Positions 47,537 to 57,307 of a stretch of DNA of 59,209 nt are shown here, one piece after another. Position 1 is the first letter of the stretch, and each line of letters opens with the position of its first letter. The translations under genes and the position numbers were made by a program. The DNA is taken from the NCBI GenBank assembly GCA_964431685.1, contig CAYSLA010000002.1, forward strand, positions 1-59,209. The letters are read 5' to 3'. The stretch is from CAYSLA01 sp964431685 (GTDB lineage Bacteria; Armatimonadota; UBA5829). The notes under the pieces are model-generated. The model had not been told where the DNA came from. It did no database searches and was given only the letters and a program-made list of their open reading frames with translations.

Positions 47537-49474
47537 ATGGGTCAGAACCTGGCAAGAAAGATAATCGCTAGTCATCTGGTCGAGGGAGAGATGATCCCTG
47601 GTCAGGAGATCGGCATACGCATTGACCACACCTTGACGCAGGACGCGACGGGCACGATGGCCTATCTGCAGTTTGAGGCGCTTGGCACTCCGCGCGTGCG
47701 AACGAAACGGTCAGTCAGCTACGTTGATCACAACACGCTGCAGTCGGGTTTCGAGAGCGCGGACGATCATGCATTTCTGCAGAGTGTCGCGGCGAGATAC
47801 GGCATCTTCTTTTCCAGGCCGGGGAACGGTATCTGCCATCAGGTTCAGCTCGAACGGTTCGACATTCCCGGTGACACACTGCTTGGTTCCGACAGCCATA
47901 CCCCTACGGCCGGCGGACTTGGCGTGCTGGCGATGGGCGCGGGTGGTCTGGATGTTGCCGCCGCGATGGCGGGCGAACCATTCTACATGCCAATGCCGAA
48001 GGTACTGCTCGTGAAGCTCTCAGGCCATCTTCTGCCCTGGGTTTCGGCAAAGGATGTCATTCTGGAAGTGTTGCGCAGGCTTGGCGTGAAAGGCGGAGTG
48101 GGCAAGATCGTCGAGTATGGAGGCGATGGAGTGAAGTCGCTCTCAGCAACGGACAGGGCGACTATTACGAACATGGGCGCTGAACTAGGCGCCACGACCT
48201 CGATCTTCCCCAGTGATGACATTACCAGAGAGTTTATGGCTTCGCAGGGGAGAGAGTCGGAATGGGTCGAACTCCGGCCCGATGACGATGCGGCTTACGA
48301 CGAACAGATCGAGATCGACCTCGCGTCTCTGGAGCCGATGATCGCGAAGCCTCACATGCCGGACAATGTTGTCAGGGTCAGAGAAGTCGCCGGTACAAGA
48401 GTTGATCAGGTGGCCATCGGCAGTTGCACCAACTCATCGTATCGCGACCTGCTGATCGTTGCGGAGATGTTGAGGGGCAAGACTGTTCATCCGAACGTGA
48501 GTCTTGTCATATCGCCAGGCAGCAAGCAAGTTTTTGAGATGATAGCGCGAAGCGGCGCATTGGCGGAGCTTATCAAGTCTGGTGCCAGGATTCTCGAATG
48601 TGCTTGCGGACCGTGCATAGGCATGGGGCAGGCGCCCAGGAGTGACGCAGTCTCCGTGCGCACGTTTAACCGCAACTTCGAGGGCCGAAGCGGCACCAAG
48701 TCTGCACAAGTGTTCCTTGCAGGGCCGGAAGTTGCCGCGGCATCGGCCATACACGGGGTGATCACCGATCCTCGTGACATCGGCGAACCTATCGAGATAT
48801 CCATACCCGAGCGCTACCTTGTCGACGATAGCATGATCATTTCGCCACCCGCGGATGGATCAGATGTCGAGATCGTTCGTGGACCCAACATAAAGCCTCT
48901 GCCGCAGAATACTGAGATTCCGCAGACCATCAGCGGCAAGGTTTTGATCAAGGTTGGAGACAACATAACCACCGACCACATAATGCCGGCCGGCGCCAAG
49001 GTGCTGCCACTTCGCTCAAACATTCCCGCAATATCCGAACACGTGTTCACTGCCGTTGATCCCAGATTTCCCGAGCGTGCAAAGCAGTTCGGGGGCGGAA
49101 TCGTGCTGGGCGGAGAGAATTATGGCCAGGGGTCAAGCCGCGAACACGCCGCTCTTGCACCGATGTATCTTGGTGTCAAGGCCGTCGTTGCGAAGTCCTT
49201 TGCCAGGATTCATCGACAGAACCTGATAAACTTCGGCATACTTCCGCTGATGCTCACCAATTCCGCGGACTATGAGAAGCTAAACCGCCTGGACGATGTT
49301 GAGATCAACGGCATCGCTGAGGGGCTGAAGCGCGGTGTGCGCGATTTCCTTCTGGTGGCAAAGCCAGGTGGGGCGCAGGTGCCGGTAACTCACGATCTTT
49401 CGGGTCGCGAGGCTGAGATTGTTCGGGCGGGCGGCAGGCTGAACTGGATTAGGGCTCGGGCGGCTGGATCCTGA
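47537..49474 (+). CDS. acn: Aconitate hydratase (AcnA, short type of about 645 residues)
   Basis: Aconitase isomerises citrate to isocitrate using a 4Fe-4S cluster. The three cluster cysteines are in GSCTNSSYRDL and ECACGPCIGMG. The swivelling C-terminal domain shows GGENYGQGSSREHAAL. The 645 residues match the compact aconitase form rather than the 900-residue AcnA. I start at ATG 47537 (MGQNLARKIIASHLVEG); earlier residues do not look like aconitase. Its end overlaps a convergent membrane-protein gene by 26 bases. Confidence 0.93.
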   Translation: MGQNLARKIIASHLVEGEMIPGQEIGIRIDHTLTQDATGTMAYLQFEALGTPRVRTKRSVSYVDHNTLQSGFESADDHAFLQSVAARYGIFFSRPGNGICHQVQLERFDIPGDTLLGSDSHTPTAGGLGVLAMGAGGLDVAAAMAGEPFYMPMPKVLLVKLSGHLLPWVSAKDVILEVLRRLGVKGGVGKIVEYGGDGVKSLSATDRATITNMGAELGATTSIFPSDDITREFMASQGRESEWVELRPDDDAAYDEQIEIDLASLEPMIAKPHMPDNVVRVREVAGTRVDQVAIGSCTNSSYRDLLIVAEMLRGKTVHPNVSLVISPGSKQVFEMIARSGALAELIKSGARILECACGPCIGMGQAPRSDAVSVRTFNRNFEGRSGTKSAQVFLAGPEVAAASAIHGVITDPRDIGEPIEISIPERYLVDDSMIISPPADGSDVEIVRGPNIKPLPQNTEIPQTISGKVLIKVGDNITTDHIMPAGAKVLPLRSNIPAISEHVFTAVDPRFPERAKQFGGGIVLGGENYGQGSSREHAALAPMYLGVKAVVAKSFARIHRQNLINFGILPLMLTNSADYEKLNRLDDVEINGIAEGLKRGVRDFLLVAKPGGAQVPVTHDLSGREAEIVRAGGRLNWIRARAAGS

Positions 49475-51041
49475 ACACCGCATAGGATCCTATGATGTGC
49501 GGCTTGCGGTCGCCTGTGGACTCAGCGTCACGTTCCAGGTCATCGCGCATTCCCACGAACGTGCTGCACCGGGATTCTCTGAGAATCGACTCCCTTTCAG
49601 GCTGTTCAGTTGAACTGTCAGTGTAGGTGAACCACTGCCTGAGCCGTCGGCCGTAGTCTGGAGTTTCGCTCCAGTGCCCGTAGTATACCCGCGTTCCGGC
49701 TATCGGCGGCAGCCAGAGAGACATCTGTGGGTCTGCGAAGACCGAGTCATCCGTCCCGGTCTTGCTGGCGATGTAGTCGCAGACCTCGATGGTATCTTCC
49801 GCGATGTACGGCGCAAACACTGTGACGGTCTGGTTCTGCGTTAGCAGTGCAGTGTCGTTTGCCAGGAATCCGATGTTGCTGAGGCTGAGCAGCAGGAGCC
49901 CCGCTATGTATGCCAGCGGTCTCCTAGGCTCAGGTATGAGCCTGATCAGCAGGGTGGCTGCAACGCACGCCAGTATACAGATAGGGATATGAGCGCCCAT
50001 CAACAGCTTGCGCTGCTGTGCGACAGGTAGGTAAGGCGTGAGCAAGTTTACAACTGCCCAGACACCCGGCACCAGCAGAGCCTTGGCCGACTCCGTTGAG
50101 AAAGACAACCTGGTTCTAAGCCGCGGGTGCAGGAGCACTACCGCCGTCAACACGGCCAGCACAACCAGAAAACCGTACCCGGACAACACCGACCAGATTG
50201 GTGCGCTTGGGGTGGGGGTGTTGGCTCTCGCCCGATATATGGGGTCGATTGCATACACATGCATCTGATAGGCCAGGCTGGGCACGACCGCTAGAGCCGC
50301 CATCGTACTCATACCGACCAGTCTCCAGTTCACTCGCTTGTGCAGAGCGCTGGTGACGAGCAAATATGCTATCCAGGTCGCACTCACCGGCAATACATCG
50401 TACGTGTGCACATTTCCCAGCACCAGAAGCGTCAGCCCAGCCAGAAGCGCATACCTCAGGTGCCCGGTTCGTTCCGCCAGGGTCAGGAAGCAGATGGTCG
50501 CGCACATGAGCCACAGTCCGGCCACAAATAGCGGGTTGAGGTAGATCGAAAGGAATGTGACCGCCTCCGGTTGCCACGCGTCGACTGACCCGGTAGGCAT
50601 TTGCGCACCAGGCATCATCCAGCCGATCCCGGCCGACAGCCCTATCAGCGGCAGAGCATACTTTCGTGCGTCCTCGTCGAGGTACAACCTCGCTATTCGC
50701 GGCACCCATAGTAGGAAGCCCAGGCCCAGAGCGACCCTGAAGATGTGGTAGACCCATATACCGCTCAGGCCGGTGACGCGTCCAAACAATCCCATCAACA
50801 GAAAGAACACGTTGAACGCGGCGGCAGGCTGCGGCTCGTTGGTGTAGAGATTCGTAGCGAAGAAATGCCCCGTGGCAGCTTGGCGAATCCACGAGAGATA
50901 CACCGCGGCGTCGTCGATGTTGTGCGTGAGGCCGGTGAAATGGCCGCCCGGAGGAGTGATTATCCAACCTGCGAGATACGGCACACACGTCAACCCAACA
51001 ATCCCCAAGGCCCAGTAGAGAGCGTGTGATCCGTGCTTCAT
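49449..51041 (-). CDS. Polytopic membrane protein, GT-C glycosyltransferase-like
   Basis: The 530 residues have about eleven hydrophobic segments and a periplasmic C-terminal domain of about 110 residues. An early loop reads HNIDDAAVYLSWIRQAATGH, with an acidic pair before an aromatic stretch as in GT-C enzymes that use lipid-linked sugars. I do not recognise a named family. Its ATG overlaps the yfhO-like stop (ATGA). It probably modifies a cell-envelope glycan or protein. The function is inferred from fold type and neighbours. Confidence 0.7.
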   Translation of the reverse strand: MKHGSHALYWALGIVGLTCVPYLAGWIITPPGGHFTGLTHNIDDAAVYLSWIRQAATGHFFATNLYTNEPQPAAAFNVFFLLMGLFGRVTGLSGIWVYHIFRVALGLGFLLWVPRIARLYLDEDARKYALPLIGLSAGIGWMMPGAQMPTGSVDAWQPEAVTFLSIYLNPLFVAGLWLMCATICFLTLAERTGHLRYALLAGLTLLVLGNVHTYDVLPVSATWIAYLLVTSALHKRVNWRLVGMSTMAALAVVPSLAYQMHVYAIDPIYRARANTPTPSAPIWSVLSGYGFLVVLAVLTAVVLLHPRLRTRLSFSTESAKALLVPGVWAVVNLLTPYLPVAQQRKLLMGAHIPICILACVAATLLIRLIPEPRRPLAYIAGLLLLSLSNIGFLANDTALLTQNQTVTVFAPYIAEDTIEVCDYIASKTGTDDSVFADPQMSLWLPPIAGTRVYYGHWSETPDYGRRLRQWFTYTDSSTEQPERESILRESRCSTFVGMRDDLERDAESTGDRKPHIIGSYAVFRIQPPEP

Positions 51042-53320
51042 AGTCCGCGGCTCCGCAGCGCCTCCAAATAGAAGCTTCGGGCAAAGCAGATAGTCCCGAC
51101 CGCTGCCATCAGCAGAAATGCTCCCAGCTTGAACGAGAACGGTTCATAGGAGAAGTCAATCCTGCGAGCGCCCGGATGGCGGACGTGCAGGAGACGGTCA
51201 TCCGGGTTGATCGCCACTTCCTTTCCGTCAATCCTGGCTTTCCACCCGGGGCAAGATGTTACACACACACGGACTAACCCGTCCGGAGCGCCAGCGCAGT
51301 TCACGGAGAAGCGGTTTGGCGTGTCGTAGTGGACCGAGCGGATGTACTTCTGGTGTGACGCGGGAGGGTGGGGGATAGTGAACACGTCCAGACCGCCAAT
51401 ATCCTCGAATGTGCGGACAGCGAAACCGTAGGCGTCGGTCTCGGCGGCAGGGCCGATGACTATGCCCGCTATCCATCTGAGCTCCGGCCTGGGCGCTTTG
51501 ATCAACAGCATGTTGCCGTTCTCCGGCGGCGCTGAGTCTTGTGCCTGCAGGAAGTCGAGGACCTCCTTGTAGGACTGCAAGAAGAGTGAATCGTATCCTT
51601 GGATATCGTAGAACCCGTAGACCGTTGCGGCATTGGGAGGCAGAATGACGTTTGGCGTCTCATACAGATTCCATCTCGGGTTCACAGGAGCGACCCTCTC
51701 GTTCCCAGCTATCTGTTGTATAGAACGGATAAGCTCGGTTTCGGGATAGACCGCCCCGCGTCGACATGTCGGGTTATGGTCGATCCCAAAAGTGGCCAGG
51801 TCACCCGCTATCATCAATATTGCCGCGGCTGCGAATACAGGGTTGCTGTACCTGGCACGAGACATGACGATGACGAATACGCCCAGTCCGAGGAAAGCCA
51901 GAAAGATAACCTCCGGTTGTTCCAGTCCATTTGGCATCAGGCCGCCGCTGACATAGGAGAGGATCGGGTCGGCCGAAATCTTGCTCAGACGATATGCGGA
52001 CGCGATGATCAGTGCGCCGCAGACGCCCACGAGCGAGCTTACCGGAACGCTGAAACGCCACAGTCTGGTGAGCTTGTCTGCGTTTCTGGAGCTCCAGTCA
52101 ACCCCGAATCCGGCAAGTAGCGCCAGGCTGATCATATAGAGAACCAATACGCGGTTTGGTCCGCCCAGAGAGCTGAATCCAGGAATCAGATAGTAGAAGA
52201 CATAGTTTAGAGGACTACCTGCAGCCACCAACAGTGCCAGGAGTGCGAGCGCCGCGAAAAAGCCTGCTCCTTTCTGATCCCGCAGACTAAACAATCCGGC
52301 GACGGCCAGGATCAGTGCAAAAACCCCTGTGTACAGCCCATACTCTATGTAGTCGGCCGGACTCCCCAGGTAGTACGAGTTATCAGCCGGCGTACCGAAG
52401 TAGTTGGGAACAAACGCGGTGATGGCTCTGTGGACCGGCAGTGCATTGCCGACAAATCTCGCGTAGCCATCGTGGGTTGGCACGCTTGCGCGGTGCGACT
52501 GCGCAGCCAGTTCACGACTTGGCAGAACCTGGGCAGCCGCAATCAGACCAGCGATGGCCACGAAACACAGAACCGGGGCTCCAAGCTTCGATATCGTTGC
52601 GCGGCGGCCCGAAGTCCTTGCTTCGGAAAAGTATATCCATGCCCAGCGCAGCGCGGCGGCCATTCCTACGTAGAACGCTATCTGTAGGTGTCCCGCCAGG
52701 AACGCCATACCGACCGCGGCACCGGCAAGCATCGCCAGATACGACGAACCCTTGCGCGCAGCCAACTCGGTGAACAGCAGAGCACCTGGCAACATAGCTG
52801 CCGCCCCGATGAACGTGGGGAGTTCAAGCCAGAGCACGTTGAATGCAGAGAATGTGTATATGATAGCGGCTACTACTGATGCTGTCTTGCTGAGATGGAG
52901 AGTCCGGCACAATCCGTAAGTGCAGATCAATGATATCAGCAAACACGTACACGCGTAGAGGACACCCGCGGTTATGGCGTCTGCAACAATGTAGTACAGA
53001 TTCACAGGAAAGAAGACGGCAGACTGTCCGTTTGCCACGAACGGCGATCCGCAGAACTGGTGCGGGTTCCAGAGTGGGATCACGCCGGATTTCAGTGTCC
53101 TTGCATAGAAGACTCGCCAGGGATGGAACTGAGCGATTGCGTCCCACTGAAGAGCGTTCCACTGCAGGTTTGATGGGCTTTCACCCTGATAGAGCACGTT
53201 CCACGGCGCCATTTCGCGCAGATATGCTCCTGGCAGCAGTGCCTCTCCCTTGAATATCGGACGCCACAGGAAGCCTGCCACTAGAACGACAAAAAGTCCG
53301 TATGGCCAATACTTGCGCAC
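51038..53320 (-). CDS. YfhO-family membrane protein
   Basis: YfhO-type proteins are GT-C-like; the Bacillus YfhO glycosylates lipoteichoic acid. The 760 residues begin with a helix, then PWRVFYARTLKSGVIPLWNP and HQFCGSPFVANGQSAVFFPV, which are strong family segments. About a dozen helices follow. The final 250 residues form a beta-rich extracytoplasmic domain (VCVTSCPGWKARIDGKEVAI) and one last helix. It lies between the SMR-type gene and the GT-C-like gene. Confidence 0.85.
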   Translation of the reverse strand: MRKYWPYGLFVVLVAGFLWRPIFKGEALLPGAYLREMAPWNVLYQGESPSNLQWNALQWDAIAQFHPWRVFYARTLKSGVIPLWNPHQFCGSPFVANGQSAVFFPVNLYYIVADAITAGVLYACTCLLISLICTYGLCRTLHLSKTASVVAAIIYTFSAFNVLWLELPTFIGAAAMLPGALLFTELAARKGSSYLAMLAGAAVGMAFLAGHLQIAFYVGMAAALRWAWIYFSEARTSGRRATISKLGAPVLCFVAIAGLIAAAQVLPSRELAAQSHRASVPTHDGYARFVGNALPVHRAITAFVPNYFGTPADNSYYLGSPADYIEYGLYTGVFALILAVAGLFSLRDQKGAGFFAALALLALLVAAGSPLNYVFYYLIPGFSSLGGPNRVLVLYMISLALLAGFGVDWSSRNADKLTRLWRFSVPVSSLVGVCGALIIASAYRLSKISADPILSYVSGGLMPNGLEQPEVIFLAFLGLGVFVIVMSRARYSNPVFAAAAILMIAGDLATFGIDHNPTCRRGAVYPETELIRSIQQIAGNERVAPVNPRWNLYETPNVILPPNAATVYGFYDIQGYDSLFLQSYKEVLDFLQAQDSAPPENGNMLLIKAPRPELRWIAGIVIGPAAETDAYGFAVRTFEDIGGLDVFTIPHPPASHQKYIRSVHYDTPNRFSVNCAGAPDGLVRVCVTSCPGWKARIDGKEVAINPDDRLLHVRHPGARRIDFSYEPFSFKLGAFLLMAAVGTICFARSFYLEALRSRGL

Positions 53321-53427
53321 TTAGTAACCTGCGTTGATCTTGTATGCTTTCGGCGACGCGTCGCACGCTGTCGGAAGTCTCTGGGCACTTCCTCTGACCA
53401 ACTTCAAGCCAGCGAAGTGAAACGGAT

Positions 53428-53838
53428 TCACTTGCCTGCCATCTGACCAAGGCCAAAACCAATACAGGAGACGCCAACAGAGATGCACGCGAGTCCGGCG
53501 ATGGCCCAGCGCCAGTCAATTCGCTCGTGTAGCAGCAATGAGCTCAGTATGACTACCAGTATGTAGCTCATGCTGATCATCGGGTACGCTATGCTTAGTC
53601 TCACTCTGCTCAAGACGAGAAACCAGCTGAATGTGCTTATCACATACAGCGCCAGACCGAGGAGCGCGTACGGACGAACCATAACGCTCACGATATTCAC
53701 GACCGTCTGCAGCGGGGAGCTGTCAATAGGAATCTTGCCAGACCCGATGCCGGTCTTCAGGCATATTTGACCGAAGCTTCCCAGTGTCACGCTGAAGATG
53801 ATCAGGACAAACGAGGATAGTGAGAGATTGCCCTGCAT
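53428..53838 (-). CDS. Small multidrug-resistance/EamA-type membrane protein
   Basis: The 136 residues form four helices, the size of SMR exporters and ArnE/ArnF lipid-sugar flippases. The last helices read YILVVILSSLLLHERIDWRW, with a Glu next to the membrane as in the family. I start at ATG 53838 (MQGNLSLSSFVLII) with GGAGG 9 bases upstream; an upstream extension is not membrane-like. Next to two GT-C-like proteins a flippase role seems more likely than drug export. That is inference. Confidence 0.75.
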   Translation of the reverse strand: MQGNLSLSSFVLIIFSVTLGSFGQICLKTGIGSGKIPIDSSPLQTVVNIVSVMVRPYALLGLALYVISTFSWFLVLSRVRLSIAYPMISMSYILVVILSSLLLHERIDWRWAIAGLACISVGVSCIGFGLGQMAGK

Positions 53839-53883
53839 AGGGGCACGCCTCCATGGGTTTGATCCGGTATCATAGTCAGAACA

Positions 53884-53902
53884 GGGCCGGTCCTGCCGGC
53901 CC
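53884..53902 (-). terminator. GC-rich hairpin after the corrinoid protein gene
   Basis: GGGCCGG pairs with CCGGCCC around TCCTG, 48 bases past the corrinoid gene stop. No T run is present. Confidence 0.5.
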
Positions 53903-53923
53903 CGTTCAAGCACCACTGCCCGA

Positions 53924-53942
53924 CCCTGAATCAAGTTCAGGG
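53924..53942. repeat. CCCTGAA-TTCAGGG palindrome, intergenic copy
   Basis: Same arms as the element inside fliF (1426-1444), with loop TCAAG. It lies 8 bases after the corrinoid gene stop. Confidence 0.55.
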
Positions 53943-53950
53943 CAGCAATC

Positions 53951-54583
53951 CTAGAGGTGCAGAAGCTCCTTGGTCTTGTCCACCGCGCTTGCGGCGTCCG
54001 GCGCATAGCCGTCAGCGCCAATCTCATCACAGTAGTTCTGAGTCACCGGAGCTCCACCGATGAGCACGTTGGTCTTGTTGCGAACTCCGGCCGCGCTCAT
54101 CGCGTCGATGGTTTCCTTCATAGCCGGCATTGTTGTGGTGAGCAACGCCGAAAGGCAGACAGCGTTCGCGCCATCGTTTACCGCTTCCACAAACTGCTCC
54201 GGCTTGACGTCTACTCCAAGGTCCGCAATTTCGAAACCGGCACCCTCGAGCATCATGGCTACGAGGTTCTTGCCGATGTCGTGCAAGTCTCCACGGACAG
54301 TGCCGATAGCTACCTTGCCTTTAGGTTCAATTCCACCCGCGGCCAGCTTCGGCCTCAGAATCTCCATTGCGCTTTTCATTGCTCTGGCAGCAATCAGAAC
54401 TTCCGGCACGTAGAACTCGTTGTTCTTGAACTTCGCGCCAACGACGTTCATCCCCGCCACCAAACCATTGTTCAGGACATCGCCTGGGCCAACGCCCTCA
54501 TTCAACGCCTGCTCCGTCAATTCCTTAGCTACCGGAGCCTTGCCATTGATGATAGCCTGTGCCAAACTCTCCAAATCAGCCAC
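53951..54583 (-). CDS. Corrinoid (B12-binding) protein of a methyltransferase system
   Basis: These proteins carry a methyl group on cobalt between two methyltransferases (MtaC, MtmC, MttC type). An N-terminal helical cap (about 1-80) precedes the B12 domain with GTVRGDLHDIGKNLV, in which H101 would bind cobalt, and the later GGAPVTQNY. The 210 residues are typical. The GTG at 54583 follows GGAGG. It has its own promoter, and its activase is encoded upstream on the same strand. No methyltransferase gene is in the window. Confidence 0.92.
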   Translation of the reverse strand: MADLESLAQAIINGKAPVAKELTEQALNEGVGPGDVLNNGLVAGMNVVGAKFKNNEFYVPEVLIAARAMKSAMEILRPKLAAGGIEPKGKVAIGTVRGDLHDIGKNLVAMMLEGAGFEIADLGVDVKPEQFVEAVNDGANAVCLSALLTTTMPAMKETIDAMSAAGVRNKTNVLIGGAPVTQNYCDEIGADGYAPDAASAVDKTKELLHL

Positions 54584-54687
54584 TTGAACTCCTCCATAGT
54601 TTTCGTACTCTACTGTCAGTGTCGAAGAAGCGCGCCAACACGCTACGGCACCGAACAAATCAGTCGCGATAGAGTCAACTGCGTATT

Positions 54688-54716
54688 AGTATAACCTCTG
54701 TCTTCGTTCTATGCAA
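54688..54716 (-). promoter_or_regulatory. Sigma-70 promoter of the corrinoid protein gene
   Basis: On the minus strand: TTGCAT, a 17-base spacer, TATACT. It lies just after the activase stop, so the corrinoid protein can be made in excess over its activase. Confidence 0.65.
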
Positions 54717-54743
54717 GTCCGGGAAGAAAAAATGCTGTGCAAT

Positions 54744-56600
54744 CTACTCAGATTGTCCTGGGAACATCATTCTCTCCATCAGTTCCATCTGGTAGTCGGG
54801 CGAAACAGCCAGTTCGAGGTGAGTCGCACTGGTCGCGATTGTGCGGGCGCGCTGCAGTTCGTTGACGCACAACAGCGCGAGCTTGGCGCCCGATCCCGCC
54901 GCATTGCCAATGGACACAACCTTCCTGCGGTCTATTGCGGGAATCAGACCGATTCGCATTGCGCTTTCCACGCTTATGTAGTTGCCAAACGCGCCTGCCA
55001 AGAGAATCTGGTCCAATTGGGCGTCTTCCAGGCCAGCCGTCTTAAGCAGAGTCTGGATTGCGGCGTGCATTGAACCCTTCGCAAGCTGCAGATGACGGAT
55101 ATCCGTGTGAGTCAGGGACAGGTTCTTTCCGGTGCCGGACTCGTGTTTCCACGCCAGCACAAAGCTGGTTCCGTGTGGTGTTGTCACGAGACGGTCTCTG
55201 AGACTTGAAGGCAGATGTCCGACATCGTCAGCGGAGAGCAGCCGACCGCCTTCATCTACGATTCCAGCATCGAGCATCTGGGCGACCGCGTCGACCAGGC
55301 CGCTTCCGCAGAGCCCTATGGGCTTGCGCTCCATTATTGTGGTGAAGTGCACATCGTCATCAATAACGACGCTGTCTATCGCTCCCGGGCCGCCTCTCAT
55401 GCCGCAACTGATACCTGCTCCTTCAAACGCGGGACCTGCCGCGGCAGAGCAGACGTAAGTCTTCCCCGCGCACATCAGCGCCATCTCGCCGTTTGTTCCG
55501 ATGTCCACAGCCAGTCGCACTTGGCCGCCGTCTTCCCAGAGATTGGAGAGGAGCACACCGACAAGGTCCGATCCCACAAACCCTGCCACGTTGGGCAACA
55601 CCGTCAGCTTCGCCTCGGCATTTACCTTGAGCCCGATTTCGCGCGCCGGAACTGTCATGTCAGCGCACATGCTGGGAACGTACGGTGACTGCCCCAGACT
55701 GTTCACGTCAATGCCCAGAAGAAGATGCGTCATGCACGTATTACCGACCAGAGACGCTTTGTAGATGTGTTCGGCAGAAACCTTGGCCGTCTTCGACACG
55801 TTCTGGACTATGCGGTTCAGCGCATCCAATGCGGCCGCTTGAAGCGTTTTGCGCCCGTCATCGTGGGTGGTCGCGAAGCTTATCCTGCCGACCAGGTCAT
55901 CACCGTAGACCATCTGCGGGTTCATCACAGCCGACACGCCGAGCTCTTTGCTGTTGGTCAGGTCTATCAGGTAACCGACTACTGTGGTGCTTCCGAGGTC
56001 AAAGGCTATGCCGTAGATAGTCTGCGTGGTGTCTCCGCTCTCGACAGCTATAAGCTCGTCGTCACAGATTACGGCCGTTACCTTGTAGCTTGCCGATCGC
56101 AGGTCCGAGGAGATGGTTCTTGCGACGTTTATGTTCGGCCGGACTCCGACTCCGTGTTCCGAAAGGTGTTCGGCAAGGCGCTCGAACTCAGCTCTTTCGT
56201 CGTCGAGGCTGGGTGGGCTGAGCTCGCAGTAGATCTTGCGGATGCCGGGGTTCAGGCAGCAGTCACGAAGTTTTGAGTCGCTGAGAATCTTCTGGACGAT
56301 CGACCTGCTCTCGTCCGGGATAACCACCCGTGTGTTTCCGATGGCCTTCGTTCTACAGGCCAGCCTGACGCCGTCTGCAAGGCTCTCCGAACCCAGCAGT
56401 CTTTCCTCAGCGGTATCTGGCGGGGTGACGTCACCCGAGACGAGCACTCTGCACTTGCCACACAGGCCAATACCACCGCAGGGCATCTCTACTGATCTGC
56501 CGGCGGCAGCCGCAGCCTTCGACAATAGAGTCCCGACCGGCACTCTGACCTCGAATCCGTCCGGCTCTAATATGACGCTGACGAGTTTCCCTTTACTCAT
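54744..56600 (-). CDS. Reductive activator of corrinoid enzymes (ferredoxin-ASKHA protein, DUF4445)
   Basis: RACE/RamA-like proteins use ATP to reduce inactive Co(II) corrinoid to Co(I). The N-terminal 2Fe-2S domain has Cys 41, 47 and 50 in MPCGGIGLCGKCRV and Cys 82 in LACRT. A linker leads to an ASKHA ATPase with AFDLGSTTVVGYLIDL and LAVDIGTNGEMAL, and GLCGSGLVDAVAQML in the C-terminal half. I start at ATG 56600 (MSKGKLVSVILEPDG), giving 618 residues. The next gene is the corrinoid substrate. Confidence 0.93.
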   Translation of the reverse strand: MSKGKLVSVILEPDGFEVRVPVGTLLSKAAAAAGRSVEMPCGGIGLCGKCRVLVSGDVTPPDTAEERLLGSESLADGVRLACRTKAIGNTRVVIPDESRSIVQKILSDSKLRDCCLNPGIRKIYCELSPPSLDDERAEFERLAEHLSEHGVGVRPNINVARTISSDLRSASYKVTAVICDDELIAVESGDTTQTIYGIAFDLGSTTVVGYLIDLTNSKELGVSAVMNPQMVYGDDLVGRISFATTHDDGRKTLQAAALDALNRIVQNVSKTAKVSAEHIYKASLVGNTCMTHLLLGIDVNSLGQSPYVPSMCADMTVPAREIGLKVNAEAKLTVLPNVAGFVGSDLVGVLLSNLWEDGGQVRLAVDIGTNGEMALMCAGKTYVCSAAAGPAFEGAGISCGMRGGPGAIDSVVIDDDVHFTTIMERKPIGLCGSGLVDAVAQMLDAGIVDEGGRLLSADDVGHLPSSLRDRLVTTPHGTSFVLAWKHESGTGKNLSLTHTDIRHLQLAKGSMHAAIQTLLKTAGLEDAQLDQILLAGAFGNYISVESAMRIGLIPAIDRRKVVSIGNAAGSGAKLALLCVNELQRARTIATSATHLELAVSPDYQMELMERMMFPGQSE

Positions 56601-56671
56601 TCCATACCTTTCGGCGGCGGCAAGACGCGTGCGCGTCTTAGTGATGAACTGGCCGGACAACACGCCTGATG

Positions 56672-57022
56672 TCAGACAAAGTAGGCAATGTTCTTTAGAG
56701 CGACGTCGTTGCTGGGATCGACCGACAGGACCGCCTCGAACTCCGCCTTTGCCTCGTCACACATTCCGAGCATGGAATATGTTAGTGCGAGATCATTTCT
56801 GGCGTTTAAGTTGTCGCCGTCCAGGCGTACAGCAGCAATCAGCTCTTCGATCGCTTCGTCAAAGAGCCCTGTGAAGCCGTGAACCAGTCCAAGCTGCCAG
56901 TGTGCCTTCGCGTTGTCTGAGTCAATTTCCAGCACCGCGTTGAACTCTGCTGCAGCTTCCTCGTACAGGCCTTCGATCTTGAACTGAATGCCACGCTCGT
57001 AGTGTTCTTCAACGGGACCCAT
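56672..57022 (-). CDS. Tetratricopeptide repeat protein
   Basis: The 116 residues hold three TPR units: HYERGIQFKIEGLYEEAAAE, HWQLGLVHGFTGLFDEAIEE and RNDLALTYSMLGMCDEAKAE. Each ends in a typical LEIDSDN-like turn. There is no signal peptide. ATG 57022 has GGAG 7 bases upstream. It lies 71 bases ahead of the activase and may be co-transcribed. Its partner is unknown. Confidence 0.85.
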   Translation of the reverse strand: MGPVEEHYERGIQFKIEGLYEEAAAEFNAVLEIDSDNAKAHWQLGLVHGFTGLFDEAIEELIAAVRLDGDNLNARNDLALTYSMLGMCDEAKAEFEAVLSVDPSNDVALKNIAYFV

Positions 57023-57219
57023 AGCAATACTCCACACTCGGATCATTCACAAGTATGAATGATGATTACAGGGTTTCGATCGAGATCCTGATGTGAGTAT
57101 CTGCTTAGCTCCACTGCGCACACCTTCCTGCGAAACGCAACTCAGCCAGCCACGCGACATCAACGAAGCGCTGACTGTATTATACGAAGTATACTGAAAG
57201 GCTGATCGAAAATCAAGAG

Positions 57220-57298
57220 TGGGGGACAGACGTCGTGCGCCGGCAGTGCTGCAGACCAGATCAGAGTCCGCGCCGGTCGGCGTTGGAGTCCGTCCCCA
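57220..57298. repeat. Imperfect long inverted repeat near the fucosidase end
   Basis: TGGGGGACAGACG at the left faces GGAGTCCGTCCCCA at the right, with further GC-rich pairing (GCGCCGG and CGCCGGTCGGCG) inside. The sequence style is like small REP or MITE elements. The 285-base gap 57023-57307 holds no gene; a weak TATAAT (57179-57184, minus strand) may serve the TPR gene. Confidence 0.5.
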
Positions 57299-57307
57299 GT
57301 TCCCTGT

